64,000 bases of DNA from Paraburkholderia dilworthii. Lineage in GTDB: Bacteria > Pseudomonadota > Gammaproteobacteria > Burkholderiales > Burkholderiaceae. The translations under genes were made by a program, and so were the position numbers. Shown piece after piece: positions 34,898 to 43,917 of this stretch. The stretch is taken from contig NZ_AWZT01000027.1 in the NCBI RefSeq assembly GCF_000472525.1, forward strand, positions 1 to 64,000, in the 5' to 3' direction. The notes beneath the pieces are model-generated. The model saw only the letters and a list, made by a program, of their open reading frames with translations. It had not been told where the DNA came from and did no database searches. Every line of letters starts with the position of its first letter. Within the stretch, counting starts at the first letter, position 1.

Positions 34898-35374
34898 TCA
34901 GTGCCATTGATTGCAGGAAGTGACAAACACTTCGGCGAGAATCGTAAACACGAGGCCGATGAGAAACCCCCAGCCGAGCAACGTACTGCATACCGCAATA
35001 AAGCGCATGCGGCCGACCTGCTCTTCGTCGCGCGAGGGTTTCTCTCGGGCTGGGCCGTTATCGCGCCCGGCTTTGATCCGTTTCTGCTTTCTTTCCAGAA
35101 AGAGCAGACCGTGCGTTGCCAGCGCGGCGCAGACGATCGAAATCAGCACGGCCGCGGCGGAAACTCCGTACAGCCACGCATGAAAATGAGTAAACAGTGG
35201 CCTCGCTCGCGGTGCCGATATTTCATTGCAACCCTGGGCCGAGATCGTTTCAGAAATCATCACCTGCAAGAGCCACGCGCCCGGAGATAGAAAGAACCCG
35301 GCACACGCGCACAAGATGAGCCGCCGCTTTTCGCCGCTCGTCAACCGCTCTTCTTTCTGCGGACGAGCTTCCAT
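34898..35374 (-). CDS. Oxidase-associated membrane protein, unknown
   Basis: 158 residues with about three membrane helices (RLILCACAGFFLSPGAWLL, GVSAAAVLISIVCAALATHG, CSTLLGWGFLIGLVFTILAE) and two basic loops. ATG 35374 overlaps the stop of the subunit I/III gene and the end is 2 bases before the cytochrome start, so it is tightly coupled in the operon. It may be a subunit IV or assembly factor. Confidence 0.75.
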   Translation of the reverse strand: MEARPQKEERLTSGEKRRLILCACAGFFLSPGAWLLQVMISETISAQGCNEISAPRARPLFTHFHAWLYGVSAAAVLISIVCAALATHGLLFLERKQKRIKAGRDNGPAREKPSRDEEQVGRMRFIAVCSTLLGWGFLIGLVFTILAEVFVTSCNQWH

Positions 35375-37974
35375 CAATGGCCCCTTAACCAGAACGGGGA
35401 GACGTACAGCGCCGAGAAGATGAAAATCCACACCACGTCGACGAAGTGCCAGTACAAGCCGCCAATTCGCATCGGTGCACTGCGGTTCTCGTCGAAATAG
35501 CCCAGAGCAATCCACACCGCCAGTACAACGAGGATAACAAGGCCGACTAACACGTGCAGCAGATGAAAGCCGGTGATCGTGAAGTAAAGCGAGCCGTACA
35601 GATGTGAGGAGATGCCATACGGGTGATCGCGCCATTCCTTCATCTGAATACCGACGAAGACACAGCCGAGCACGATCGCGATCAGCATCCAGGCAAACGC
35701 CTTCCACTGGCGGTTCTTTCTGAGAGTCCGCTCCGAAAGCCACGCAAATACGCTACTCAAAATGAGAACGCCGGTACTGAGACCACCGATGCCGATTTTC
35801 GGCATGCCTTCCGGCGGCCACGCCAGCGTGGTTTGCGATTGCGAGTAGAAGTAGCAGAAGATCAGATAGCCGAACAAGCTCGCCTCGGTCAGTACGAGCG
35901 CGAGTACGCCCCACCATCCGCCCGAATGCTCGCCCGCACTGCCAACGGGCAGCAGATCGTCGTTTTCCCGGGCGCGCGCAGGCGCCGTTTGCTTCGGCGT
36001 CGGCGGCTCGCGTTGCGCGAGCGAGCGCCGCGGCCAAAGCCACGCAATCAGCGTGGCGCCGCATGCAACGAGTGCCGCGACGGTAAGAGACGGCGAATGC
36101 AGCAGCATCGCAAAGAACACGATGGCGGCGAAGAGGCCGAGAAAGAACGGCGACCACGCGTCTTCTGGCATCTTCAAAATTACATCGGCTTTGCCGCTCA
36201 ACGGATTCACGCCGAGCGCCTCGCGTCCCTGATGCAGCAAATACCCCGATTCAAGGCTCGAACGACGCCCGGACGGTTGCAGACGGTCCTCCCACATCGG
36301 ATGCCGCGACTCGATAACCGGCAGCACCGCAAAGTTATACGGCGGCGGCGGCGATGCCGTGGACCATTCGAGGCCGGGCGCATCCCACGGGTTGGGCGGC
36401 GCCTTACGTCCGCGCCTTGCCGAAACCAGTGCGTTGATCGCAAACAGCAGCACGCCGATGCCGAGCACGAACGAGCCGATCGTCGTGATCAGATTCGACG
36501 TGTCCCATCCCATGCCGTCCGGATACGTATATACGCGCCGCGGCATGCCGAGCAGGCCGGAGATGTGCATTGGGAAAAAGCCTGCGTTGAAGCCGACGAA
36601 CACGATCCAGAAGGCGAGCTTGCCTACTCGTTCGTTCATCAGGCGCCCGGTGAACTTGGGAAACCAGTAAGTGATGCCGCCCAGCACCGGGAATACGTTG
36701 ATGCCGAGCAGCACATAGTGCAAATGCGCGACCACGAAATAGGTTTCGTTGAGCTGCCAGTCGAGCGGCACGGCAGCGGTCATCACGCCCGATACGCCGC
36801 CCACCACGAACATCAGCACGAAGCTTGCAAAGTACAGAAAAGGGACCGTGAATACCGGGCGTCCCGTCCAGATGGTCGCTATCCACGCGAATACGGCGAC
36901 CGCGCTCGGAATCGAGATCAACATGCTCGCCGCGCCGAAGAATGCCAGCGCAAGCGGCGCTATGCCGGTCGCGAACATATGATGGATCCACACCTCGAAT
37001 CCGATGATCATGGTCACGACCGTGGACATCGCGACTGCCGCGTAGGCCACGAGCGGACGCCTGCAAAAAGTGGGGAGCGCATCGGAGACGATGCCCATTG
37101 CCGGGAGCACGACAACGTACACCCAGGGATGCGCGAACATCCAGAACAGGTGCTGCCAGAGCAGCGGCCGACCGTCGCTTGCGACGTCGAAGAAATGCGT
37201 GCCAATGTTGCGGTCCATCCACAGCAGCAGGAACGCGAGGCTGACAGCCGGAACCGCGAGCAGGTTGGCGAAAGAGATGGTCAGCGTGCCCCACACGATG
37301 ATCGGCAGCCGGTCCACCGACATGCCGACGGCGCGCATGCGAAACAGCGTCACGACGAAGTTCACCGCGCCCACCGTGGTTGAAATGCCGAGCAGCACCA
37401 TACCCAGTGAATAGACGTCGATGTTGGGCCCCCGGTTATATTCGAGCGATGCAAACGGCACATAATTGAACCAGCCCGCATTGGGCGCCTCGCCTAACGG
37501 AAAACTGCTATAGAGAAAGAGTCCGGCGAATAGAAAGACCCAGTAAGACAGCGCATTCAGACGCGGGAACGCCATGTCGCGTGAGCCGAGCATCAGCGGC
37601 CACAGGAAGTTGGCAAAACCGCTCAACACCGGCAGCGCATACAGAAAGATCATGGTTATGCCATGCATGGTGAAGAGCTGCGCGTACTGCTCGGGCGAGA
37701 GCAGCGTCTCGTTTGGCCGGGCAAGCTGCATGCGCATCACGAGCGCCTCGGCGCCTCCCATCAACAGGAAGACAAAGGCTGTCACGATGTAGCGCAGCCC
37801 TATCTTCTTGTGATCGACTGTCGTGAGAAAGCCGCGCCAGCCAGAGGCTCCTTCCCATATCTCGCAGAGGCGCTTCTCTGCCTCCGAGCCTTGCGGAACA
37901 CTGCCAAATTCGGGCGTTCGTCGGAACGCGATCCGGCCTGATTGCCCAATGCGTCGATCACCGGTCGCGGACAT
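35374..37974 (-). CDS. Fused cytochrome c oxidase subunits I and III, divergent
   Basis: 866 residues. Subunit I (about 45-550) keeps the heme a ligands His104 (MHG) and His419, the heme a3 ligand His417 (AHLHYV), CuB ligands His282, His331, His332 and the cross-linked Tyr286. The D-channel Glu of the usual HPEVY is Trp284 (HPWVY), and the K-channel Lys of VPTGIKVFSW is Ala360 (IPSAVAVFAW). Asp133 is present in RDMAFPR. Subunit III follows (about 590-866; LTEASLFGYL, HFVDVVWIFIF). It reduces O2, but its proton route must differ from the standard A-type enzyme. It overlaps its 3' neighbour at TGATG. Confidence 0.93.
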   Translation of the reverse strand: MSATGDRRIGQSGRIAFRRTPEFGSVPQGSEAEKRLCEIWEGASGWRGFLTTVDHKKIGLRYIVTAFVFLLMGGAEALVMRMQLARPNETLLSPEQYAQLFTMHGITMIFLYALPVLSGFANFLWPLMLGSRDMAFPRLNALSYWVFLFAGLFLYSSFPLGEAPNAGWFNYVPFASLEYNRGPNIDVYSLGMVLLGISTTVGAVNFVVTLFRMRAVGMSVDRLPIIVWGTLTISFANLLAVPAVSLAFLLLWMDRNIGTHFFDVASDGRPLLWQHLFWMFAHPWVYVVVLPAMGIVSDALPTFCRRPLVAYAAVAMSTVVTMIIGFEVWIHHMFATGIAPLALAFFGAASMLISIPSAVAVFAWIATIWTGRPVFTVPFLYFASFVLMFVVGGVSGVMTAAVPLDWQLNETYFVVAHLHYVLLGINVFPVLGGITYWFPKFTGRLMNERVGKLAFWIVFVGFNAGFFPMHISGLLGMPRRVYTYPDGMGWDTSNLITTIGSFVLGIGVLLFAINALVSARRGRKAPPNPWDAPGLEWSTASPPPPYNFAVLPVIESRHPMWEDRLQPSGRRSSLESGYLLHQGREALGVNPLSGKADVILKMPEDAWSPFFLGLFAAIVFFAMLLHSPSLTVAALVACGATLIAWLWPRRSLAQREPPTPKQTAPARARENDDLLPVGSAGEHSGGWWGVLALVLTEASLFGYLIFCYFYSQSQTTLAWPPEGMPKIGIGGLSTGVLILSSVFAWLSERTLRKNRQWKAFAWMLIAIVLGCVFVGIQMKEWRDHPYGISSHLYGSLYFTITGFHLLHVLVGLVILVVLAVWIALGYFDENRSAPMRIGGLYWHFVDVVWIFIFSALYVSPFWLRGH

Positions 37975-37984
37975 CGTCTTTTCC

Positions 37985-39049
37985 TTATCTGAGAGTAGCG
38001 AGATAGGCGGACAGATCGCGCGCCTCCGCCGACGAGAGCTTCATGTCGGGCATCAGCGTGCCGGGCTTGATCTCCTGCACATGCTCGATCCAGTCCATCA
38101 GGTTCTCCGGCGTGTTGACCAGCGTGCCCGCCGCGAGAAGTCTGCGCGACAGGACATGCGTGAGGTCCGGCGCCTGCACGCCCGCAGCCTTGCTGCCGCG
38201 CACCGTATGACAACCCGCGCAGCGCTCCTCGAAGAGCTTGCTGCCGCGCGCCGCCTGAGCCGTCGCCGGCACGGGGGCCGTGCGCTGCTGCGCGGCGCGC
38301 CAGCGTTCATACTCCGCTTGCGGTTGAGCGTAGACTTCGAACGCCATATGCGCATGCTGCACGCCGCAGTACTGCGTACACTGACCGCGGTAAATGCCAG
38401 GCTTGTCCGCCTGTATCCACTGACGGTTGACGATGCCCGGGATGGTTTGCGTCTTTCCCGAGAGCTCTGGAACCCAGAACGCGTGGATGACGTCGGCGCT
38501 TTTCAGCATCACGAGCACCGGCACGCCTGTCGGAATGTGCATCTCGTTTGCCGTGGTGAAGTGCTGATCGCCCTCGCCGTAGTCCACCTTCCACCACCAG
38601 TCGTAGGCCGTGACCGTGACGGTAAGCGCCGGCTCGCGCGGCGGGTCGGCCACCTGCGCAAGCACTATCAGCATGTACACCGCAATACCGAGTAGCGCGA
38701 CCGTAGATATCGCCCCGCCGACGTACACGAAACGGGTCCCGCCGCCCGCCGTAAGCGCGCGGGGATCCTGACGCTTACGGCGACGAAAGAGTGCAATGCC
38801 GAGCATCACTGCGATGACGATGCAGACAACGCTGCAGATGGCCGCCAATGCCCAGTCCAGCTGCAACACCGGTTGTGCCGCAGGGCCGGCGCCGTGCAGA
38901 AAATACGCGAGCGGTGTGGGTTTGTCCGCGCTCGGTCCGGTCGAGTTCGCGACAGCCGCCTCGGCCCAGGCGTACGGCACACGTGACGCAAGTACGACAG
39001 TCAGCGCCGCGCGGCCAAGCTGCGGAAAAAGTCGGCGTGCGCGAATCAC
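37985..39049 (-). CDS. Cytochrome c oxidase subunit II with fused cytochrome c domain
   Basis: 354 residues. The start is GTG 39049, with AAGGAG five bases before; an ATG two bases upstream is in another frame. Signal peptide, two helices (about 60-150), CuA domain with VIHAFWVPELSGK and CTQYCGVQHAHM (Cys, Cys, His, Met kept; Gln replaces the usual Glu), then a C-terminal cytochrome c (CAGCH, MPDMKLSSAEARDLSAYL). It is of caa3 type and receives electrons from cytochrome c. First gene of the operon, 10 bases before subunit I/III. Confidence 0.93.
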   Translation of the reverse strand: MIRARRLFPQLGRAALTVVLASRVPYAWAEAAVANSTGPSADKPTPLAYFLHGAGPAAQPVLQLDWALAAICSVVCIVIAVMLGIALFRRRKRQDPRALTAGGGTRFVYVGGAISTVALLGIAVYMLIVLAQVADPPREPALTVTVTAYDWWWKVDYGEGDQHFTTANEMHIPTGVPVLVMLKSADVIHAFWVPELSGKTQTIPGIVNRQWIQADKPGIYRGQCTQYCGVQHAHMAFEVYAQPQAEYERWRAAQQRTAPVPATAQAARGSKLFEERCAGCHTVRGSKAAGVQAPDLTHVLSRRLLAAGTLVNTPENLMDWIEHVQEIKPGTLMPDMKLSSAEARDLSAYLATLR

Positions 39050-39357
39050 ATGTTCTCCTTCTGGCGTTGCCGGATGTACACCGACGAGCATCCGCATGGG
39101 TCGGCCGCAATCGCGCGCGTGCCGAAACCAGTGCTGCCCGACATTTCGGCTGCGTAAACGCAGGCGAAAGCAAAACGTCGGGGAACGCAATGCGGATCGT
39201 AATTTGCCACGGCGAGTGCGCATACACTGGCTTTTGCTCACTGCGGCGTCGAATGCGGTAGGACGAAGACAGCGGCTACGCGCCGCGGCCCTTGCGAGCC
39301 GTACCGCGACTCGAAGGAAGCAACCCACGTTCCAACCCGCGATTCGACGGACGCGAT
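39050..39357. other. Intergenic region upstream of the oxidase operon
   Basis: About 308 bases between the divergent oxidase operon and the broken gene. No gene, repeat or clear promoter is seen by eye; it must hold the oxidase promoter. Confidence 0.5.
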
Positions 39358-39686
39358 ATGCTTGCGATAAATCATTTCCTGCGATCTACCGTCGTGCTGC
39401 TTGCGCAGGCGCTGATGCTCGACACAAGAGGCGGGCTCGGCTGGCTCGATATGCTCCAAGTGATTGGCGATAGCTTCGCGGCCTCGCCGCTCGTCAATTG
39501 CGAACTCGAAGCGCTGCGCTTTCGCCGCGCCGATATCGAAGCGGCAGTATCGAAGCGGCAGTCAAGGCAGCAATGCAGGCGCGTTACTACAATCCGCGAC
39601 CACCGCGGTATGGCGCGGTACATCGCTTGCTGAACTATGTTTTCGACGGCATACGGCCTGATGGCCTCGCGTTCGAAGCCATATAA
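39358..39686 (+). pseudogene. Frameshifted small gene, broken by a 14-bp tandem duplication
   Basis: The frame from ATG 39358 (MLAINHFLRSTVVLLAQ) runs to residue 60, where ATCGAAGCGGCAGT occurs twice in a row (39535-39548 and 39549-39562). Removing one copy restores a single frame of 104 residues ending at TAA 39686 with DIEAAVKAAMQARYYN, then LLNYVFDGIRPDGLAFEAI. The present frame stops at 39633. The product family is unknown. The exact repeat and intact sequence on both sides indicate a very recent event, or a sequencing/assembly artefact. Confidence 0.65.
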
Positions 39687-39757
39687 CCGCTCGCCTGGGC
39701 GGACCGGCATCGCAGATTCATTGTGCAAACACAGCTACTTCTCAACTTTCAATCCAC

Positions 39758-40828
39758 ATGGAAAAACGGGCACTCATCATTGGCGCGACGGGCATCGTCG
39801 GCGGCAATCTCGCGCAGCATCTGCTTGCATGCGGCGACTGGGGCGTGACGGGTCTCTCGCGCGGCCGCACCGCAGCGCATAGCGGGATCGACTCCATCAC
39901 GGCCGACCTCACTTCGGCCGACTCCGTCACGCAGGCGCTGCAAGGGCAGCGCTTTACCCACGTCTTTTTCACCGCGTGGTCACGACAGGCGACCGAGCGC
40001 GAAAACATCAAAGTGAACGGCGCAATGGTCCGTCACGTGCTCGACGCGCTTGGACCTGCCGGCACGCTGGAACATGCCGCGCTGGTCACCGGACTGAAGC
40101 ACTACCTCGGTCCGTTCGAAGCGTATGCGCAAGGCAGCGTACCGCTCACGCCGTTTCGTGAGGAACAGGGCCGGCAACCCGTCGATAATTTTTACTACGA
40201 GCAGGAAGACCGCCTGTTCGACGCAGCCCGTCAATATGATTTCGGCTGGAGCGTGCATCGGCCGCATACGATCATCGGCTTCGCGCTCGGCAACGCGATG
40301 AACATGGGAGTCACGCTCGCTGTCTATGCGACGCTATGCAAGGAAACGGGGCAGCCATTCGTGTTTCCTGGCTCCAGTGCGCAATGGAACGGTCTCACGG
40401 ATATGACGGATGCGCAGCTCCTCGCGAGGCATCTGGAATGGGCAGCCACGTCGCCGAATGCGCGCAACGAGGACTTTAACGTCGTCAATGGCGACGTCTT
40501 CCGTTGGAAATGGATGTGGACGCAGCTCGCGCAATACTTCGGCATCGACGCAGCGCCGTTCGATGGCGAGACCCGCCCGCTCGAACATCGCATGCATGAT
40601 GCGGGCAAGCAATGGTCCGCAATCGCGGCGCGCTATCGGCTAGGAGAACCGGATATCGGAAGGCTCGCGTCGTGGTGGCACACGGACGCCGACCTCGGAC
40701 GTCCGATGGAAGTGCTGACCGACATGAGCAAGAGCCGCAAGGCAGGCTTTCTCGATTATCAGAGCACGTCTGATGCGTTCTTTGCGTTGTTCGACCGCCT
40801 GAAAGCGGAGCGGATCATTCCTGCATGA
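39758..40828 (+). CDS. PRISE-type short-chain dehydrogenase/reductase
   Basis: 356 residues. Rossmann motif IIGATGIVGGNLAQHL is followed by the atypical SDR signatures of the progesterone 5-beta-reductase/iridoid synthase group: THVFFTAWSRQATERENIKVN, an HAALVTGLKHYLGPFEAY segment and NFYYEQEDRLF. Such enzymes use NADPH to reduce enones. Bacterial roles are unknown. It stands alone downstream of the broken small gene. Confidence 0.88.
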   Translation: MEKRALIIGATGIVGGNLAQHLLACGDWGVTGLSRGRTAAHSGIDSITADLTSADSVTQALQGQRFTHVFFTAWSRQATERENIKVNGAMVRHVLDALGPAGTLEHAALVTGLKHYLGPFEAYAQGSVPLTPFREEQGRQPVDNFYYEQEDRLFDAARQYDFGWSVHRPHTIIGFALGNAMNMGVTLAVYATLCKETGQPFVFPGSSAQWNGLTDMTDAQLLARHLEWAATSPNARNEDFNVVNGDVFRWKWMWTQLAQYFGIDAAPFDGETRPLEHRMHDAGKQWSAIAARYRLGEPDIGRLASWWHTDADLGRPMEVLTDMSKSRKAGFLDYQSTSDAFFALFDRLKAERIIPA

Positions 40829-41020
40829 GAACGGCGTCTTCGAGGGCGACGGCTGATCAATCCAATCGTCGCTTTCGAGCACATCAGCTTCAGATCGCCT
40901 GCGAGCCAACAAACGTTCACTCGTGCAAATCGTCGTGGCTACGGTTAGCCGCAACGACGGCCGAGTCGTGTACCAAGCGAACGAAACTTGCGAGCGCGAC
41001 CGGGTGAGCGTCACCGCACG

Positions 41021-41863
41021 TCAATCCGCCAAAGGCACCGTCTCACGCTCATCCGCCTCGAACCAGGCGGGATTGCGCGCCGCGATGGGTCCGAAGGTGA
41101 CCAGAATCTCACGTAGATGTGCCCGCATCGCGGCTTCCGCAGCATCCGGGTCGTGCGCGCGCAAGGCGGCGAGGATTTTCGCATGCTGCTTGATAAGATG
41201 ATCTAGCGGAGAGTCGTCCGGAAGACTCAGATAGCGCACGCGATCCATCTGCGCCTTGATGTCCTGAATCGCATCCCACGCAGCGCCGCAGTCGATCGTC
41301 TGCGCGATCGTCGAATGGAATGCCTCGTCCAGCGCGAGAAACGCGGCCGTGTCGTTCGCTTTGGCCGCAATGCGTTGATCTCGCAGATTGTCCGTCAGTT
41401 GCCTGATCTGTTCGTCGGTAATGTGTTGCGCCGCCTTGCGCGCGACGGCCGTTTCGATCGCCTCCCGGATGAAGCGGCCTTCGCGCACACGGCGCGGCGA
41501 GATGCGTTTCACAAACGTGCCGCGCTGCGGGAGCACCTGAAGCACGCCCGCCTCCACGAGCTTGATGAATGCCTCGCGCACAGGCTGACGTGAGACGTGA
41601 AACATGTCGGAGACTTCTTTCTCCGACAGCGGAGTACCGGGCACCATCTGACCCGCGAAGATGGCCTGACGCAGCGCGCGATGAATCTGCCGTGTGATGG
41701 GCTCAGACGAATCCATTGACACCTGGGAGCGCAAGTCGGGCAGAGTCGCCCCTTCCGATTCGATTGCACCAAGACGACGGCGCGCGCGTTTTCGCGCCGG
41801 GCTCGCGAGTTCGGCACTGCCGGCGTTGATCGAAATAGCGTCGTCGGATTTTGATGCTTTCAT
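41021..41863 (-). CDS. GntR family regulator with FCD domain (UxuR/ExuR-like)
   Basis: 280 residues. Winged helix at about 55-125 (ITRQIHRALRQAIFAGQMVPG, LSEKEVSDMFHVSRQPVREAF, QVLPQRGTFVKRIS), then an FCD ligand domain with LDEAFHSTIAQTIDC and MRAHLREI. A basic N-terminal tail (SPARKRARRRLGA) precedes the DNA-binding part. It stands at the 3' end of a sugar-acid transport and catabolism cluster and probably binds the shared TACT-N8-AGTA sites as a hexuronate-type repressor. Confidence 0.9.
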   Translation of the reverse strand: MKASKSDDAISINAGSAELASPARKRARRRLGAIESEGATLPDLRSQVSMDSSEPITRQIHRALRQAIFAGQMVPGTPLSEKEVSDMFHVSRQPVREAFIKLVEAGVLQVLPQRGTFVKRISPRRVREGRFIREAIETAVARKAAQHITDEQIRQLTDNLRDQRIAAKANDTAAFLALDEAFHSTIAQTIDCGAAWDAIQDIKAQMDRVRYLSLPDDSPLDHLIKQHAKILAALRAHDPDAAEAAMRAHLREILVTFGPIAARNPAWFEADERETVPLAD

Positions 41864-41922
41864 GGCGATGGTGCGGTCAGGTAAGTAGTGAGACGCAGGC
41901 TTCGGGAACGCAGTGCGCCTGC

Positions 41923-41942
41923 CATACTGCCATCCTACTATG
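41923..41942. promoter_or_regulatory. Degenerate operator site between regulator and permease genes
   Basis: CATACTGCCATCCTACTATG keeps ATACT-NCCATNCN-A-TAT of the two strong sites further right but has one mismatch in the second arm (ACTAT for AGTAT). It lies about 60 bases before the regulator start, so autoregulation is possible. Confidence 0.35.
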
Positions 41943-41989
41943 TTTCATTATCGAGCCGGACTCTCCGAAGATCCGATACCCCGTGCGGA

Positions 41990-42952
41990 CTACCGGCGCG
42001 CGGCGGGTGCGCCGCCGGCAATCGTCGTCACTGCGATGATCAGTCCTCCGTACACGACCGCTCGCAGCCCCGCTCCCGCGCCGCTTGCGTTCAGCAGCGC
42101 GTTGATGAGAAACAGGAAACATGCCGCGCCCCATACGCCTGTCGGGCTCGCGCGCCCCCCGGATACCTGCGTTCCGCCGATCACCACGACGGCCACCGAC
42201 AGCAACATGTAGTCTGCGCCCATATCGAGCGTCGCGCCGCCGGCGAACGCGGCCAGCAGTAACGCCGCCAGCGCGACCAGCACCGAGCAGCTTACGTAGG
42301 TCGCGCATCGAACGCGCTCGACGCGCACCCCGGCAAGATTCGCCGCTTGCGCGTTCTGGCCGACGGCGGAGAGGCTGCGCCCCGCCACGAGGCGAAACAG
42401 CACGACTGCCACCAACATCGTCGCCGCCAGTGCGACGAAGGCGAGACTGGACACGCCCGCGATGCGGCTAAGCGCGAAGTTCTCAAGCATCGGCGGCGGC
42501 GCCGCGCTGCCGCGCCCCAGGCTGATCGCAATCGATTGCAGAACGAAGCTCGATGACAGCGTCGCGATGATCGGCGGAATCCGCAGCAGCCGGATCAGCG
42601 CGTAGTTGAACAGTCCGATACCGATGCCCACGCCGATCGCCACCGCGACGCCCACCAGCAACGCGCCGTCGTGCGCGCTCATCACACGCATCGCAACGCC
42701 GCCGCAGAGCGCAATCGTCGCCGGAATCGACAGGTCGATGTTGCCCGGGCCGCTCGTCACGACGAGCATCTGCCCGAGTCCGACCAGCACGGTAAATACG
42801 ACGAATGCCGATGCGGCCGACAGCATGTTGCCAGCCGTGAACGCCCCGAACGCGATCATTGCGGCGATGCCGACAATCACTGCGCCGGCTACCGACCAGA
42901 GCCACGGCAGTTCACGCGTGCGGGCGATAAAACCGTTGTCGATGGCTTTCAC
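41990..42952 (-). CDS. Sugar ABC transporter permease (RbsC-like), second
   Basis: 320 residues, about 9-10 helices, with the ribose-type permease block GPGNIDLSIPATIALCGGVAM and the end VYGGLIIAVTTIAG. Start GTG 42952 overlaps the stop of the preceding permease (GTGA). It pairs with that permease in the membrane channel of the importer. Confidence 0.9.
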   Translation of the reverse strand: MKAIDNGFIARTRELPWLWSVAGAVIVGIAAMIAFGAFTAGNMLSAASAFVVFTVLVGLGQMLVVTSGPGNIDLSIPATIALCGGVAMRVMSAHDGALLVGVAVAIGVGIGIGLFNYALIRLLRIPPIIATLSSSFVLQSIAISLGRGSAAPPPMLENFALSRIAGVSSLAFVALAATMLVAVVLFRLVAGRSLSAVGQNAQAANLAGVRVERVRCATYVSCSVLVALAALLLAAFAGGATLDMGADYMLLSVAVVVIGGTQVSGGRASPTGVWGAACFLFLINALLNASGAGAGLRAVVYGGLIIAVTTIAGGAPAARR

Positions 42953-43917
42953 TGACGACCTCCCCGTTTGCGAAACACGAGCCGCAGCGATAGCACGACG
43001 ATCAGAATCAGCCCCTGCAAACCGATCTGCCATTCGGGCGCAATCTGCAAAAAGGACAGGAACGACGACGCCAGCGTCAGCGTGACTGCACCGAGCACCG
43101 CGCCGAGCGCGGACACGCGGCCGCCGACAAACTCGCCGCCGCCAAGGATCACGCCCGCCACGGACAGGAGCGTGTAGCGCAACGCAATGTTCGCGTCCGC
43201 CGATGTCGTGAGTCCGAGCAGCGCGAGTCCGGAGCACACGCCGAACAGCCCCGCGCAGCCGAACAGCAGCGCCTTGGCCCGGACGATCGACCATCCGAAG
43301 CGCCGCATCGCGTGCGCATTGCCGCCGACGCCGCGCAGCGCCACACCTGCTGACGAGCGCATCAGAAGCAGATGTGCTGCGAGCGCAATGCCCGCGGTCC
43401 ACACGAGTGGCGTGGGAATGACCGGCGACTGGAAACCCATCAGCGTCGACAGCCATTCCGGGCTCGTGCCGCCGGGCGAAGGCAAAAGAAGCACCGAGAG
43501 TCCGTTCCAGACGAACGACAGCCCGAGCGTGACGACCACCGACGAAATGCGCCGCCATTCGATCAGCGCGCCGACCAGCGCATAGAGCACGACACATCCC
43601 GCGAGCGCGAGACAGCCTAGCCACGGCGTCTTGACCAGCAGCGTCGCACCGATACACGCGACCAGACTCACAAATGAGCCAATCGACAGATCGAGTTCGT
43701 TCGCGGTTATCACGGCAAGCTGCGAAAGCGTCGCGAACACGATCGGGACGCCCAGGTTCAGCAGCATCACCATGCCGAAGTAACTGAACGTATTCGGCTG
43801 GATGATCACCATCGGCACGAGTACCGCCAGCAGCGACACCACCGGCAGCGCGGCGCGCAGGTCCGCGCTGCGTTTTGTCCGCGTCGAAGCCGCGTGTGCG
43901 GCCGTCGTCGTATTCAT
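42949..43917 (-). CDS. Sugar ABC transporter permease (RbsC-like), first
   Basis: 322 residues, about 10 helices; the family block ITANELDLSIGSFVSLVACIG and a late VAGVILGGGEFVGGRVSALGA are visible. ATG 43917 overlaps the ATPase stop (ATGA), so binding protein, ATPase and two permeases are one coupled transport operon. Confidence 0.9.
   Translation of the reverse strand: MNTTTAAHAASTRTKRSADLRAALPVVSLLAVLVPMVIIQPNTFSYFGMVMLLNLGVPIVFATLSQLAVITANELDLSIGSFVSLVACIGATLLVKTPWLGCLALAGCVVLYALVGALIEWRRISSVVVTLGLSFVWNGLSVLLLPSPGGTSPEWLSTLMGFQSPVIPTPLVWTAGIALAAHLLLMRSSAGVALRGVGGNAHAMRRFGWSIVRAKALLFGCAGLFGVCSGLALLGLTTSADANIALRYTLLSVAGVILGGGEFVGGRVSALGAVLGAVTLTLASSFLSFLQIAPEWQIGLQGLILIVVLSLRLVFRKRGGRQ

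Noticed and set aside
35623-37383. 586-residue open frame antisense to the oxidase gene
   Set aside because: It lies fully opposite a clear subunit I/III gene, has Arg/His-rich low-complexity sequence and no domain; long antisense frames are common in GC-rich DNA.
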